Part shown: positions 25,776-35,306 of the stretch, piece after piece
Layout: the number at the start of each line of letters is the position of its first letter
How positions within the stretch are numbered: position 1 is the first letter of the stretch
Source of the DNA: Rhodopseudomonas pentothenatexigens
GTDB taxonomy: Bacteria > Pseudomonadota > Alphaproteobacteria > Rhizobiales > Xanthobacteraceae
Reading direction: 5' to 3'
Assembly: GCF_900218015.1 (NCBI RefSeq)
Contig: NZ_UFQQ01000026.1
Span: 1 to 64,000, forward strand
Length of the DNA: 64,000 nucleotides
Notes under the pieces: generated by a model
The model's database searches: none
Seen by the model: the letters and a program-made list of their open reading frames with translations, nothing else
Told to the model about the DNA's origin: nothing
Program-made: the position numbers and the translations under genes

Positions 25776-27089
25776 ATGCGCGTTGCTATCGTCGGAACGG
25801 GAATCGCGGGGAATGCCGCCGCATGGGCGCTGTCGCAGCGTTATCCCGTCACAGTCTATGAGCGCGAGCCGCGCCCCGGCGGCCATAGCCATACCGTCAC
25901 CGTCGACTATGACGGGACCGAAATTCCGGTCGACATCGGCTTCATCGTCTACAACCAGCTCAACTATCCCGACCTCACCGCGATGTTCGCGCATCTCGGC
26001 GTCGAGACCGTCGAAAGCTGCATGAGCTTTTCGGTCAGTGCCGACGCCGGACGATTCGAATGGAAAGGCGGCGGCTCGAACTGGCTGGAGACCGCGGACG
26101 GCCTGTTCGCGCAGCGCCGCAACCTGCTGTCGCCGTCCTATTTGAAGATGCTGCGCCACATCCTGATCTTCAACGAGCAGAGCGTCGAAGACTTCAAGAG
26201 TGGTGCCCTCGCCGGGCTGTCGCTCGGCGACTATTTCACCAGCCGCAAATTCGCGCCGCGGCTGCTGACCGACTACCTGGCGCCGATGGGCGCGGCGATC
26301 TGGTCGGCGCCGGCGTCGGAGATCCTCGACTTCCCGGCCGAGAATTTCGTCGCCTTCTTCAACAACCATCGGCTGCTGCACTACGAGCGCCCGATCTGGC
26401 GCACGGTGAAGGGCGGCAGCGCGCGCTATGTCGAGAAGCTGACGGGCGCCTTCAAGGACGACATGCGGCTCGGGGCCGCCGTCACCTCGATCGAACGCTC
26501 GCCGAAGGGCGTGATCGTCCGCGACAGCCTCGGCGGTCTCGGCGTATACGATCACGTCGTGATCGGCGCCCACAGCGATCAGGCGCTGGCGATGCTCGCC
26601 GATGCCAGCGACGTCGAGCGCGACATTCTCGGCAGCATCGGCTACGCGCCGAACATCGTGTATCTGCACCGCGACCCGCGGCTGATGCCGAAGCGCAAGC
26701 GCGCCTGGGCGTCGTGGAATTTCCTGCGCTGGCAGCGCGAAGGCTCGCCGGTCAACGACGTCGCCGTCACCTATTGGATGAACCGGCTGCAGGGCATCGA
26801 CGCCGACAAGCCGCTGTTCGTCAGCCTCAACCCGCCGTTCGAACCCGCCCCCGAGCTGACCTTCGGCCGCTACGAATGCGAGCATCCGCAATACACCGCC
26901 AAGGCGTTCGCCGCGCAGCGCCGCGTCGGCGAGCTCCAGGGCCACCGCAACACCTGGTTCTGCGGCGCCTGGACCGGCTACGGCTTCCACGAGGACGGGC
27001 TGCGTTCGGGACTCGCGGTCGCCGAACATCTCGGCGCCCCGGTGCCGTGGCGCGGCCCGCCGTCGGAATTCCGCGAAGCGGCCGAATGA
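25776..27089 (+). CDS. FAD-dependent NAD(P)-binding amine-oxidase-like protein (COG2907)
   Basis: 437 residues. A Rossmann FAD-binding motif opens the protein (VAIVGTGIAGNAAAWALS), followed by VYEREPRPGGHSHTV, as in flavin monoamine-oxidase/desaturase relatives. The C-terminus has the second FAD contact WFCGAWTGYGFHEDGLRSG. The ribosome site AGAGGGGG precedes the ATG. The next gene starts inside its stop codon (ATGA overlap). This trio with DUF1365 and a cyclopropane-synthase-type methyltransferase is a known conserved cluster in Proteobacteria. In Rhodobacter sphaeroides related genes act in modification of unsaturated membrane lipids (from memory), so the substrate is probably a phospholipid acyl chain. 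Confidence 0.88.
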   Translation: MRVAIVGTGIAGNAAAWALSQRYPVTVYEREPRPGGHSHTVTVDYDGTEIPVDIGFIVYNQLNYPDLTAMFAHLGVETVESCMSFSVSADAGRFEWKGGGSNWLETADGLFAQRRNLLSPSYLKMLRHILIFNEQSVEDFKSGALAGLSLGDYFTSRKFAPRLLTDYLAPMGAAIWSAPASEILDFPAENFVAFFNNHRLLHYERPIWRTVKGGSARYVEKLTGAFKDDMRLGAAVTSIERSPKGVIVRDSLGGLGVYDHVVIGAHSDQALAMLADASDVERDILGSIGYAPNIVYLHRDPRLMPKRKRAWASWNFLRWQREGSPVNDVAVTYWMNRLQGIDADKPLFVSLNPPFEPAPELTFGRYECEHPQYTAKAFAAQRRVGELQGHRNTWFCGAWTGYGFHEDGLRSGLAVAEHLGAPVPWRGPPSEFREAAE

Positions 27090-27937
27090 CCATGGCCGCC
27101 CTCGCCGCTCCCACCTCATCGACCAGCGCCACGCCGCCCGCAGCGGCCGCGGCGCTGTATGTCGGCGAGGTGATGCACGCGCGTCTGAAGCCGGTCGGAC
27201 ACCGTTTCCAATATCGGGTGATGTCGCTGCTGATCGATCTGGACCGGCTGGATGACGCCGACCGGATGTCGCCGCTGTTCGGCGTCAACCGCCGCGCGCT
27301 GTACAGTTTCCACGAGGCCGATCACGGCCCGCGCGACGGCTCCTCGCTGCGCGCCTACGCTCAGGCCAGCGCCGCGGCGCAAGGCGTCGATCTCAGCGGC
27401 GGCCGCGTGCTGCTGCTGACCTATCCGCGCATCGCCGGCTACACCTTCAACCCGTTGTCGGTGTATTTCTGCTACGATGCATCCGGCGCGCTGGTGCTGG
27501 TGATCTACGAAGTCCGCAACACCTTCGGCGACATCCATCCCTACGCGCTGCCGGTGCGAGCCGGCGAACTCGGTCCCGCCGGTCTGCGGCAGGAGCAGGA
27601 CAAGCTGTTCTACGTCTCGCCGTTCATCGAGATGGCGATGCGTTATCACTTCCGCATCGTGCCGCCGGGCGAGATCGTGCGCTTGCGAATTCTCGAAACT
27701 GACGCCGAAGGCCCGGTGCTTGCTGCCACTTTTGCCGGCACACGCCGCGCATTGTCGACGGCGTCGCTGCTCCGGCAATTTTTCGCGCTGCCGCTGATGA
27801 CGTTGAAGGTGATCGCGGCGATCCATTGGGAAGCGCTGAGACTGTGGATCAAGGGCGCCAAGCTCGTTCCACGTCCCGCCTCGCCGCCGCCCCCGCCGGG
27901 CTTTGCAGCCCGCGGCCCCGATGCTTATAATCCCTAA
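27086..27937 (+). CDS. DUF1365 family protein
   Basis: 283 residues from the ATG that overlaps the upstream stop by 4 bases. Family blocks are ALYVGEVMHARLKPVGHRFQYR, the YPRIAGYTFNPLSVYFCYD motif and YVSPFIEMAMRYHFRI. The biochemical role of DUF1365 is not established. It almost always sits between the flavoprotein and the cyclopropane-synthase-like gene, which argues for a part in the same lipid reaction. The last 30 residues are proline-rich and poorly conserved-looking. No signal peptide; one hydrophobic stretch near residues 220-240 could touch the membrane. Confidence 0.9.
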   Translation: MTMAALAAPTSSTSATPPAAAAALYVGEVMHARLKPVGHRFQYRVMSLLIDLDRLDDADRMSPLFGVNRRALYSFHEADHGPRDGSSLRAYAQASAAAQGVDLSGGRVLLLTYPRIAGYTFNPLSVYFCYDASGALVLVIYEVRNTFGDIHPYALPVRAGELGPAGLRQEQDKLFYVSPFIEMAMRYHFRIVPPGEIVRLRILETDAEGPVLAATFAGTRRALSTASLLRQFFALPLMTLKVIAAIHWEALRLWIKGAKLVPRPASPPPPPGFAARGPDAYNP

Positions 27938-27991
27938 AGTGTGTGCCCGGCGCCGCCGTCGGTTCCGCTGGGCGCGAGCGATGGAACAGCA

Positions 27992-29221
27992 ATGCCCGAG
28001 TTGGTAGCGCTCACCCCCGACAACGTCGATGCTGCGGTGGCCGATCTGCCCCGCGTGGTGCGGATGGCGCTGGCGTTTGGTGCGCGGCTGCGGCGCGGAA
28101 CGCTGGACGTCACCCTGCCCGACGGCCGCCGCTTCCGGCTCGGCGGCGCCGAGCCCGGCCCGGCCGCGGAGATGCGGCTGCACAGCTACGCGTTCGCCAC
28201 GCGCCTGATCAATGGCGGCGACATCGGCATCGCCGAGGCCTATCTCAATCGCGACTGGGACACGCCCGATCTCACGCAGTTCCTGTACCTGTTCTGCGTC
28301 AACCACGAGATGATCCAGGCGATGCTCGGCGACAATCCGCTGATGCGGTTCGTGCAGATGGTGCGGCATTGGTTCAACCGCAACACCAAGCGGCAGGCGA
28401 AGAAGAACATCTACGCCCATTACGACATCGGCAACGCGTTCTACTCGGCCTGGCTCGATCCGAGCATGACCTATTCGTCGGCGCTGTTCGAAGACCACAC
28501 CGACGATCTGACCGCGGCGCAGATCAACAAATATCAGCGGCTGGCTGAAGCGATCGACCTGAAGCCGGGCCAGTCGGTGCTGGAGATCGGCTGCGGCTGG
28601 GGCGGCTTTGCCGAATATGCCGCCAAGACCTTCGACGTCCGCATCGTCGGCCTGACCATCAGCCGGGAACAGCGCGACTTCGCCCAGCGGCGGATGTTCG
28701 AGGCCGGGCTCGCCGACAAGGTCGAAATCAAGCTGCAGGACTACCGCGACGAACGCGGTCGCTACGACCGGATCGCCTCAATCGAGATGATCGAAGCGGT
28801 CGGCGAGGAATTCTGGCCGAAATACTTCTCACAGTTGCGCGATCGGCTGATGCCGGGCGGGCTGGTCGGCATCCAGGCCATCACCATCCAGGACCGCTTC
28901 TTCCAAGCCTACCGCCGCGAGGTCGATTTCATCCAGCGCTACGTCTTCCCCGGCGGGATGCTGCCCTCGCCCGGCGTGCTCAAGTCGCTCGGCGAGACGT
29001 TCGGCGTGCCGGTGGTGCGCGAGCGGGTGTTTGGAGAAGATTATGCCAAGACGCTCGCGACCTGGAGAGACAATTTCCGCGCCGCCTGGCCGAACCTGAC
29101 CGCGCAGGGCTTCGACGAGCGCTTTCGCCGGCTGTGGGAATACTACCTGTCGTATTGCGAGGCGGGCTTCCTGTCCGGCAACATCGACGTCCGCCAGGTG
29201 GTATTCGCCAAAACAGGCTGA
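27992..29221 (+). CDS. Cyclopropane-fatty-acyl-phospholipid synthase family methyltransferase
   Basis: 409 residues from ATG 27992; a GTG at 27941 would add 17 unlikely residues. The C-terminal two thirds form the CFA-synthase methyltransferase: YDIGNAFYSAWLDPSMTYS, the SAM motif VLEIGCGWGGFAEYA, ASIEMIEAVGEEFWP and QRYVFPGGMLPSP. The enzyme uses SAM to add a methylene or methyl to a double bond in phospholipid acyl chains; whether the product is a cyclopropane, a branched methyl or a furan-precursor lipid cannot be decided from sequence. Third gene of the trio, 54 bp after DUF1365. Confidence 0.9.
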   Translation: MPELVALTPDNVDAAVADLPRVVRMALAFGARLRRGTLDVTLPDGRRFRLGGAEPGPAAEMRLHSYAFATRLINGGDIGIAEAYLNRDWDTPDLTQFLYLFCVNHEMIQAMLGDNPLMRFVQMVRHWFNRNTKRQAKKNIYAHYDIGNAFYSAWLDPSMTYSSALFEDHTDDLTAAQINKYQRLAEAIDLKPGQSVLEIGCGWGGFAEYAAKTFDVRIVGLTISREQRDFAQRRMFEAGLADKVEIKLQDYRDERGRYDRIASIEMIEAVGEEFWPKYFSQLRDRLMPGGLVGIQAITIQDRFFQAYRREVDFIQRYVFPGGMLPSPGVLKSLGETFGVPVVRERVFGEDYAKTLATWRDNFRAAWPNLTAQGFDERFRRLWEYYLSYCEAGFLSGNIDVRQVVFAKTG

Positions 29222-29331
29222 TGCAGCGACAGCTTCGCCGTCGCAGTTGCTCAATGCAGCGGCATCGATGCCTTGTCTCGCGCCGTCCGGTCTCCTAACT
29301 TGAGGGCCCGCAACGTCACCAGCCGGACAGC

Positions 29332-30369
29332 ATGAACATCAAGAACGACGTCGTCGACGCCATCGGCAACACGCCCCTGATCAAACTGAAGCGCGCGTCG
29401 GAACAGACCGGCTGCACTATTCTCGGCAAGGCCGAGTTCATGAATCCGGGCCAGTCGGTGAAGGATCGCGCCGCGCTGTTCATCATCCAGGACGCGGTGA
29501 AGCGCGGTGCGCTGCGTCCGGGCGGCGTCGTCGTCGAAGGCACCGCCGGCAACACCGGCATCGGGCTGGCGCTGGTCGCCAACGCGCTCGGCTTCCGCAC
29601 CGTGATCGTGATCCCGAACACCCAGAGCCAGGAAAAGAAGGACATGCTGCGGCTGTGCGGCGCCGAGCTGATCGAAGTTCCGGCGGTGCCCTACGCCAAT
29701 CCCAACAACTACGTGAAGCTGTCCGGCCGGCTCGCCGCGCAACTCGCCGAGACCGAACCGAACGGCGCGATCTGGGCCAATCAGTTCGACAACGTCGCCA
29801 ACCGCCAAGCCCACATCGAGACCACCGCGCCGGAGATCTGGAATCAGACCGAAGGCAAGGTCGACGGCTTCGTCGCCGCGGTCGGCTCCGGCGGCACGCT
29901 GGCCGGCGTCTCGATCGGCCTGAAGCAGTTTAGTCCGAAGGTCCGCGCCGTGCTCGCCGACCCGATGGGCTCGGCGCTGTACAATTACTACAAGAACGGC
30001 GCGCTGAAGGCGGAAGGCTCCTCGATCACCGAAGGCATCGGCCAGGGCCGCGTCACCGCCAATCTGGACGGCGCGCAGATCGACGACGCTTACCAGATCC
30101 CCGACGATGAAGCGGTGCCGCTGATCTACGATCTGCTCGAGCACGAGGGCCTGTGCCTCGGCGGCTCCAGCGGCATCAACGTCGCCGGCGCGATCCGCCT
30201 CGCACGCGATCTCGGTCCCGGCCACACCATCGTGACCATCCTGTGCGACTACGGCAGCCGCTATCAGTCCAAGCTGTTCAACCCGGACTTCATGCGTAGC
30301 AAGAACCTGCCGGTACCGGACTGGATGGAGACGAAGAGCACGATCCAGGTGCCGTTCGAGCAGATCTGA
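29332..30369 (+). CDS. cysK: Cysteine synthase A
   Basis: 345 residues, PLP fold type II. The PLP lysine lies in MNPGQSVKDRAA (near residue 44). The sulfide/O-acetylserine loop is EGTAGNTGIGLA, where most cysteine synthases have TSGNTG: the Ser is Ala here. The phosphate-binding glycine loop VGSGGTLAG and the C-terminal CLGGSSGINV are intact. It condenses O-acetylserine with sulfide to cysteine. About 20-35 residues longer than the E. coli CysK, with a C-terminal extension LFNPDFMRSKNLPVPDW. Stand-alone gene, 110 bp after the lipid trio. Confidence 0.92.
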   Translation: MNIKNDVVDAIGNTPLIKLKRASEQTGCTILGKAEFMNPGQSVKDRAALFIIQDAVKRGALRPGGVVVEGTAGNTGIGLALVANALGFRTVIVIPNTQSQEKKDMLRLCGAELIEVPAVPYANPNNYVKLSGRLAAQLAETEPNGAIWANQFDNVANRQAHIETTAPEIWNQTEGKVDGFVAAVGSGGTLAGVSIGLKQFSPKVRAVLADPMGSALYNYYKNGALKAEGSSITEGIGQGRVTANLDGAQIDDAYQIPDDEAVPLIYDLLEHEGLCLGGSSGINVAGAIRLARDLGPGHTIVTILCDYGSRYQSKLFNPDFMRSKNLPVPDWMETKSTIQVPFEQI

Positions 30370-30514
30370 AGATCACCAACCACGGGCGCGGCCGCGACAT
30401 CCTGAGCGACCGCATTAACCCGCCGCCAACCGTGCCGTCACAGCACGCGGCGCATTAAACTGAAACTTCATGGCGCCGGCCGATCCTTGCGCAAAACAAG
30501 GAGCGCGTCGGCTC

Positions 30515-30784
30515 ATGTCCGGGTTCAGGTCGTTCGGCGCCACGCTGGTGGCGGCGGTTGCTGTGCTATTCGTGTCGGATGCCCTGTTCGGCAACGACAG
30601 CTACCGTTTCGACCGGTCGCTGTACGACAGCGCATTGTACGCGCCGCGTCACGTGCCGAGCACGGCGGCAACGCTGGAGTTCGACCAGGCGATGACGCCC
30701 GCCGAGCGCATCCGGGAGACGTTCAGCCAGTTCAGCGTCAGCAGCCCCAGGCGGTACTCGTCCCGCGCCACCATCATCCGATAG
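30515..30784 (+). CDS. Small exported or membrane-anchored protein, unknown
   Basis: 89 residues from ATG 30515, with AAGGAG 11 bases upstream. Residues 1-26 (MSGFRSFGATLVAAVAVLFV then SDALFG) look like a signal anchor or an uncleaved signal peptide. The rest is polar: NDSYRFDRSLYDSALYAPR and TPAERIRETFSQFSVSS. I recognise no family. It ends 21 bp from the convergent aapP stop. Confidence 0.6.
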   Translation: MSGFRSFGATLVAAVAVLFVSDALFGNDSYRFDRSLYDSALYAPRHVPSTAATLEFDQAMTPAERIRETFSQFSVSSPRRYSSRATIIR

Positions 30785-30805
30785 CCGGCGGCCCGACGCG
30801 GCACG

Positions 30806-31546
30806 TCAGCGAAGGATCTGGCTGAGGAACAGCTTGGTCCGCGCGTGCTGCGGATCGGCGAAGAACTTTTCCGGCTCGTTCGCCTCGATGATCTGGCCGG
30901 CATCCATGAACACGACGCGGTCGGCGACCTCGCGGGCAAAGCCCATCTCGTGCGTCACCACCAGCATGGTCATGCCCTCCTCGGCGAGGTCGACCATGGT
31001 GTCGAGCACCTCCTTCACCATTTCCGGGTCGAGCGCCGAGGTCGGCTCGTCGAACAGCATCACCTTCGGGTTCATCGACAGCGCCCGCGCGATCGCCACG
31101 CGCTGCTGCTGACCGCCGGAAATCTGCCCCGGATATTTGTCCGCCTTGTCGGGGATCCGCACCCGCTCGAGATATTTCATCGCGGTGGCTTCGGCGTCCT
31201 TCTTCGGCACGTTGCGGACCCAGATCGGCGCCAGCGTGCAGTTCTCCAGCACGGTGAGATGCGGAAACAGGTTGAAGCTCTGGAACACCATCCCGACTTC
31301 GCGGCGGATCGCATCGACGTGCTTCAGGCTCGGCCCGAGATCGATGCCGTCGACCACGATGTCGCCTTCCTGAAACTCCTCCAGGGCGTTGATGCAGCGG
31401 ATCAGCGTCGACTTGCCCGAGCCCGACGGCCCGCAGATCACGATGCGCTCGCCGCGTCCGACGTCGAGGCTGATGTCGCGCAGCACATGGAACTCGCCGT
31501 ACCATTTGTTGAGACCCGCGATTCTGACGATCGGAGTATCAGCCAT
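30806..31546 (-). CDS. aapP: General L-amino acid ABC transporter, ATPase
   Basis: 246 residues from ATG 31546 (GGAAGG eight bases upstream; a TTG three bases earlier is less likely). All ABC motifs are present: Walker [12 protein letters not shown]-loop [12 protein letters not shown], signature [15 protein letters not shown], Walker [15 protein letters not shown] and the switch His VTHEMGFA. It powers uptake through AapQ/AapM. The gene is last in aapJQMP, 15 bp after aapM. Confidence 0.95.
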   Translation of the reverse strand: MADTPIVRIAGLNKWYGEFHVLRDISLDVGRGERIVICGPSGSGKSTLIRCINALEEFQEGDIVVDGIDLGPSLKHVDAIRREVGMVFQSFNLFPHLTVLENCTLAPIWVRNVPKKDAEATAMKYLERVRIPDKADKYPGQISGGQQQRVAIARALSMNPKVMLFDEPTSALDPEMVKEVLDTMVDLAEEGMTMLVVTHEMGFAREVADRVVFMDAGQIIEANEPEKFFADPQHARTKLFLSQILR

Positions 31547-31561
31547 CAATCGATCCTTCCG

Positions 31562-33067
31562 TCAGGTCCGCCGGTGCGCGTTGAGCCGGTGCTCGACCGA
31601 CAGCGAATAGCGCGACATCCCGAAGCAGAACACGAAGTAGATCAGCCCGGTGAAGGCGAAGCCGGTGAACAGCGTCGTCGGCGTCGACCAGGTCGGATCG
31701 GCAAAGGCGGCGCGGAGCTGGCCGAGCAGATCGAACAGCGCCACGATCGACACCAGCGAGGTATCCTTGAACAGCGCAATGAAGCTGTTGACGAGGCCCG
31801 GAATGACGTGGCGAAGCGCCTGAGGCAGCACGATCAGTCCGGTCGTCTTCCAATACGACAGCCCGAGCGCGCTCGCCGCCTCGGCCTGGCCGCGCGGAAT
31901 CGCATTCAGGCCGCCGCGAACCACCTCGGCATTGTAGGCGCCGGCGAACAGCGCGATGCCGATCAGTACCCGCATCAGATTGTCGATGGTGAAATTGCCC
32001 GGCAGGAACAGCGGCAGCATGTAGGTGGCGAAGAACATCACCGTGATCAGCGGCACGCCGCGCCAGAACTCGATGAAGGCGACCGAGAAGATCCGGATCA
32101 AGGGGATTGTCGAGCGCCGGCCGAGCGCCAGCGCGATGCCGATCGGCATCGAGGCGACGATGCCGGTCACCGACACCACCAGCGTCACCAGCAGGCCGCC
32201 CCACATCCGGGTATCGACGATCGGCAGACCTCCCCGATCCAGCCGCAGCACCGCGATCACGATCGCGATGCCGACGAAGGTCGCCACCGTGGTCGCCAGC
32301 GCCCGCCAGCCGTTGCGCACCCCGGTCAGCACGAACACCAGCGCGGTGACGGCGACGGCCGTGCACAGAAGATCGAGCCACAGCGGCTGCGACGAGGCCT
32401 GAATCCAATCGCGCAGCGCCACCAGCGGCCAGCTCAGCCAGACCAGGACGGTGCCGAGGCCGAGCAGCACTGGACCGATCGTACGGCCGATCGCCCCGCC
32501 CGCCGCCAGTTTCCGTCCGGCGCTGCCGACGCTGTCCGCCAGGCTGCTTGCCAGATCGGCGCTCCAGGTCACCCCGAAGCCCTGCAGCCCGCCGCCGTAC
32601 AACAGGAAAAACGCCAGCACCGGAAAAGCGATGAAGAACAGGCCGGCATTCAACGTCTTGGCCGGTGCCCGCGGGATCAATAGCGGCAGCAGCAGCAGCG
32701 CACCAAGCGCGAACACCAGGTCGACCCGCCATCGCTCCGGCGTCGGATAGAAGCCGTAGATGAATTGCGAGAACTTGGCCTGGACGAACGGCCAGCACGC
32801 GCCGACCGGATGCCCCGCCTGGTCGGCGAGGCAGTCGGTGCGGTTCGAGCCGGTCCACACGGCGTCGACCAGCAGAAATTTCACCGTCGGCACGATGGTG
32901 AAATACAGCAGCAGCACCCCGACGATGGTCAGCAGAATGTTGGTCGGCGAGTTGAACAGCCGCTGCCGCATCAGTCCGAGCACGCCCGGCCGATCGACCG
33001 GCGGCGGCCGCTGCGGCACCATCTCGCCGCGGACGAACACCGGGGTGACGGAGCCGAGTTCGCTCAT
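31562..33067 (-). CDS. aapM: General L-amino acid ABC transporter, permease
   Basis: 501 residues from ATG 33067, which overlaps the aapQ stop (ATGA). The protein is longer than common amino-acid permeases, as is typical for AapM: an N-terminal extension, extra membrane helices before residue 280, and then the BPD_transp domain with GGLLVTLVVSVTGIVASMPI and the EAA-type loop RGGLNAIPRGQAEAASALGLS that contacts the ATPase. LPQALRHVIPGLVNSFIALFKDTSLVS is the usual end of the HisMQ family fold. It works as a heterodimer with AapQ. Confidence 0.94.
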   Translation of the reverse strand: MSELGSVTPVFVRGEMVPQRPPPVDRPGVLGLMRQRLFNSPTNILLTIVGVLLLYFTIVPTVKFLLVDAVWTGSNRTDCLADQAGHPVGACWPFVQAKFSQFIYGFYPTPERWRVDLVFALGALLLLPLLIPRAPAKTLNAGLFFIAFPVLAFFLLYGGGLQGFGVTWSADLASSLADSVGSAGRKLAAGGAIGRTIGPVLLGLGTVLVWLSWPLVALRDWIQASSQPLWLDLLCTAVAVTALVFVLTGVRNGWRALATTVATFVGIAIVIAVLRLDRGGLPIVDTRMWGGLLVTLVVSVTGIVASMPIGIALALGRRSTIPLIRIFSVAFIEFWRGVPLITVMFFATYMLPLFLPGNFTIDNLMRVLIGIALFAGAYNAEVVRGGLNAIPRGQAEAASALGLSYWKTTGLIVLPQALRHVIPGLVNSFIALFKDTSLVSIVALFDLLGQLRAAFADPTWSTPTTLFTGFAFTGLIYFVFCFGMSRYSLSVEHRLNAHRRT

Positions 33068-34269
33068 GCGCCCATGCTCCGGTTGATCCGCCACGCGTAC
33101 AGACTCATCAGCGCGCTGGTGACCAGCGAAATCAGCAGGTAGACGCCCATCGTGATCGCGATCACCTCGATCGCCTGCCCGGTCTGGCTCAGCGTGGTGC
33201 CGGCGAACACCGAGAACAGGTCGGGATAGCCGATCGCCACCGCCAGCGACGAGTTCTTGGTCAGGTTGAGATACTGGTTGGTGAGCGGCGGCAGGATCAC
33301 CCGCAGCGCCTGCGGGATCACGATCAGCCGCAGCGTCTGGCCGCGCGACAGGCCGAGCGAGGCCCCCGCCTCCATCTGCCCCTTGTGCACCGACAGGATG
33401 CCGGCCCGGACCACCTCGGCGATGAACGCCGCCGTGTAGGTCGACAGCGCCAACGTCAGCGCCACGAACTCCGGCGCCAGCCGCGCGCCGCCGGCGAAGT
33501 TGAAGCCGCGCAGCACCGGCACTTCCAATGAAAACGGCTTGCCGAAGATGAGAAACGCGATCAGCGGCAATCCGATCAGCAGGCCGAGCACGATCGGCCA
33601 CACCCGCATCGGCTTGCCGGTCGCGAACAGCCGGCGCCTGGCATATAGCGGCAGCACGATCGCGGCGGCCAGAGCCACCAGCATCGCAATCAGGAAGCCG
33701 TCGAGCCCCGCCTCGCCGACCGGGCGCGGCACCACGATGCCGCGATTGGACAGAAAGAAGCTGTCCAACACCGACACGCTTTGGCGCGGCGACGGCAGCG
33801 CCCCGAGCACGGCGAGATACCAGAACAGGATCTGGAACAGCAGCGGCAGGTTGCGGACGATCTCGACGTAGCCGCCACCGATCCGGGAGATCAGCCAGTT
33901 CGGCGACAGCCGCGCCAGCGCGACCGCGAATCCGATCAGCGTGGCGAAGAAGATGCCGACGACGGACACCAGCAGCGTGTTGACCAGGCCGACCAGGAAG
34001 ACCCGCGTATAACTATCCGACTCCTGATACGGAATCAGCGTCTGACTGACGCCGAATCCCGCCGTTTGCGACATGAAGCCGAAACCCGAGGCGATCCGCT
34101 GGTTGGCGAGATTTTCACGGGCATTGTCGAAGATCTCGTAGCCGATCCAGACCAGCGCGGCGACGAACAGCACCTGGGCGAGCAGCCCCTTCCAGCCTGA
34201 GCGACCGCCGAGCGCCCGTCGCAGTTTCGCGACGAGCTGCGGCGGCGGTGGGCGGGCGTCGATCGCCAT
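33064..34269 (-). CDS. aapQ: General L-amino acid ABC transporter, permease
   Basis: 401 residues. An N-terminal cytoplasmic stretch, one helix near residues 29-45, a large insertion, then the HisMQ permease domain with FLVGLVNTLLVSVVGIFFAT and the ATPase-contact loop RAGILSVHKGQMEAGASLGLS. The last helices match AapM in pattern. The stop overlaps the aapM start by 4 bases; aapJ ends 20 bp upstream. Confidence 0.94.
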   Translation of the reverse strand: MAIDARPPPPQLVAKLRRALGGRSGWKGLLAQVLFVAALVWIGYEIFDNARENLANQRIASGFGFMSQTAGFGVSQTLIPYQESDSYTRVFLVGLVNTLLVSVVGIFFATLIGFAVALARLSPNWLISRIGGGYVEIVRNLPLLFQILFWYLAVLGALPSPRQSVSVLDSFFLSNRGIVVPRPVGEAGLDGFLIAMLVALAAAIVLPLYARRRLFATGKPMRVWPIVLGLLIGLPLIAFLIFGKPFSLEVPVLRGFNFAGGARLAPEFVALTLALSTYTAAFIAEVVRAGILSVHKGQMEAGASLGLSRGQTLRLIVIPQALRVILPPLTNQYLNLTKNSSLAVAIGYPDLFSVFAGTTLSQTGQAIEVIAITMGVYLLISLVTSALMSLYAWRINRSMGA

Positions 34270-34289
34270 CGGCGCGGATCTTCAGGCGA

Positions 34290-35306
34290 TCAGCGGATCG
34301 GCGGGGCGTACATGATCCCGCCCTTGTTCCACAGCTTGTTGAGGCCGCGAGCGATTTCCAGCTTGGAGCCGGTCCCGACATTGCGCTCGAACGACTCGCC
34401 GTAATTGCCGGTGGCCTTGATGATGCGAGCCACCCAGTCCTTGGTCAGGCCGAGCTGTTCGCCGAGATTGCCGTCGGTGCCGAACACCCGCTTCAGCTCC
34501 GGCTTGTCGGACTTGGCGCTCTCGTCGACGTTCTTTTGGGTGATGCCGAGCTCTTCGGCATTGATCATCGCGAACAGCGTCCACTTGACGATGTCGAACC
34601 ATTGGTCGTCGCCGTGGCGGACCAGCGGGCCGAGCGGCTCCTTCGAGATCACCTCCGGCAGGACGACGTGCTCCATCGGGGCCGCCAGCTTCAGGCGTTG
34701 GGCGTAGAGCTGCGACACGTCGGAGGTGAACACGTCGCAGCGGCCGGATTCATAGGCCTTGACCGCCTCGTCGGCATTGGCGAAGGCGATCACCTCGTAT
34801 TTCATGTTGTTGCCCTTGAAATAGTCGGCAACGTTCTGCTCGTTGGTGGTGCCGGTCTGAACGCAGATCGAGGCGCCGTTCAGTTCCAGCGCGGAGTTCA
34901 CCTTCAGGGCCTTTTTCGCCATGAAGCCCTGGCCGTCGTAATAGCTGACGCCGGCGAAGTTGACGCCGAGCGAGGTGTCCCGCGACAGCGTCCAGGTGGT
35001 ATTGCGTGACAGCACGTCGATCTCGCCCGACTGCAACGCAGTGAAGCGATCCTTGGCCGACAGCGGCACGAACTTCACCTTGCTCGGATCGTCGAAGATC
35101 GCCGCGGCGATCGCGCGGCAGACGTCGACGTCGAGTCCGGTCCAGTTGCCCTTGTCGTCGGGAGACGAGAATCCCGGCAGTCCCTGGCTGACGCCGCAGG
35201 ACAACATGCCGCGATCCTTGACGGTCTTCAGAGTCTGCGCATCCGCCGACGACACCGAAAACACGGCAGCGGCAGCAAGGGTGACGACGAGCGATACACG
35301 TTTCAT
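34290..35306 (-). CDS. aapJ: General L-amino acid ABC transporter, periplasmic binding protein
   Basis: 338 residues from ATG 35306 (AAAGGTC upstream). Sec signal peptide MKRVSLVVTLAAAAVFSVSS, cleavage likely after ADA. The mature part follows the type II amino-acid-binding fold: GMLSCGVSQGLPGFSS, GLDVDVCRAIAAAIF, the LSRNTTWTLSRDTSLGVNF hinge region and DVFTSDVSQLYAQR. It captures a broad range of L-amino acids and feeds AapQMP. First gene of the operon; the promoter must lie in the 325 bp shared with metC. Confidence 0.95.
   Translation of the reverse strand: MKRVSLVVTLAAAAVFSVSSADAQTLKTVKDRGMLSCGVSQGLPGFSSPDDKGNWTGLDVDVCRAIAAAIFDDPSKVKFVPLSAKDRFTALQSGEIDVLSRNTTWTLSRDTSLGVNFAGVSYYDGQGFMAKKALKVNSALELNGASICVQTGTTNEQNVADYFKGNNMKYEVIAFANADEAVKAYESGRCDVFTSDVSQLYAQRLKLAAPMEHVVLPEVISKEPLGPLVRHGDDQWFDIVKWTLFAMINAEELGITQKNVDESAKSDKPELKRVFGTDGNLGEQLGLTKDWVARIIKATGNYGESFERNVGTGSKLEIARGLNKLWNKGGIMYAPPIR

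Noticed and set aside
26060-27085. In-frame extension of the DUF1365 gene into the flavoprotein gene
   Set aside because: The extension is Arg/Ala-rich shadow of the upstream gene; the ATGA overlap at 27086 gives the start.
31562-33601. Longer aapM form reaching into aapQ
   Set aside because: The ATG at 33067 overlaps the aapQ stop and gives the known AapM length; the extra part is an aapQ shadow.
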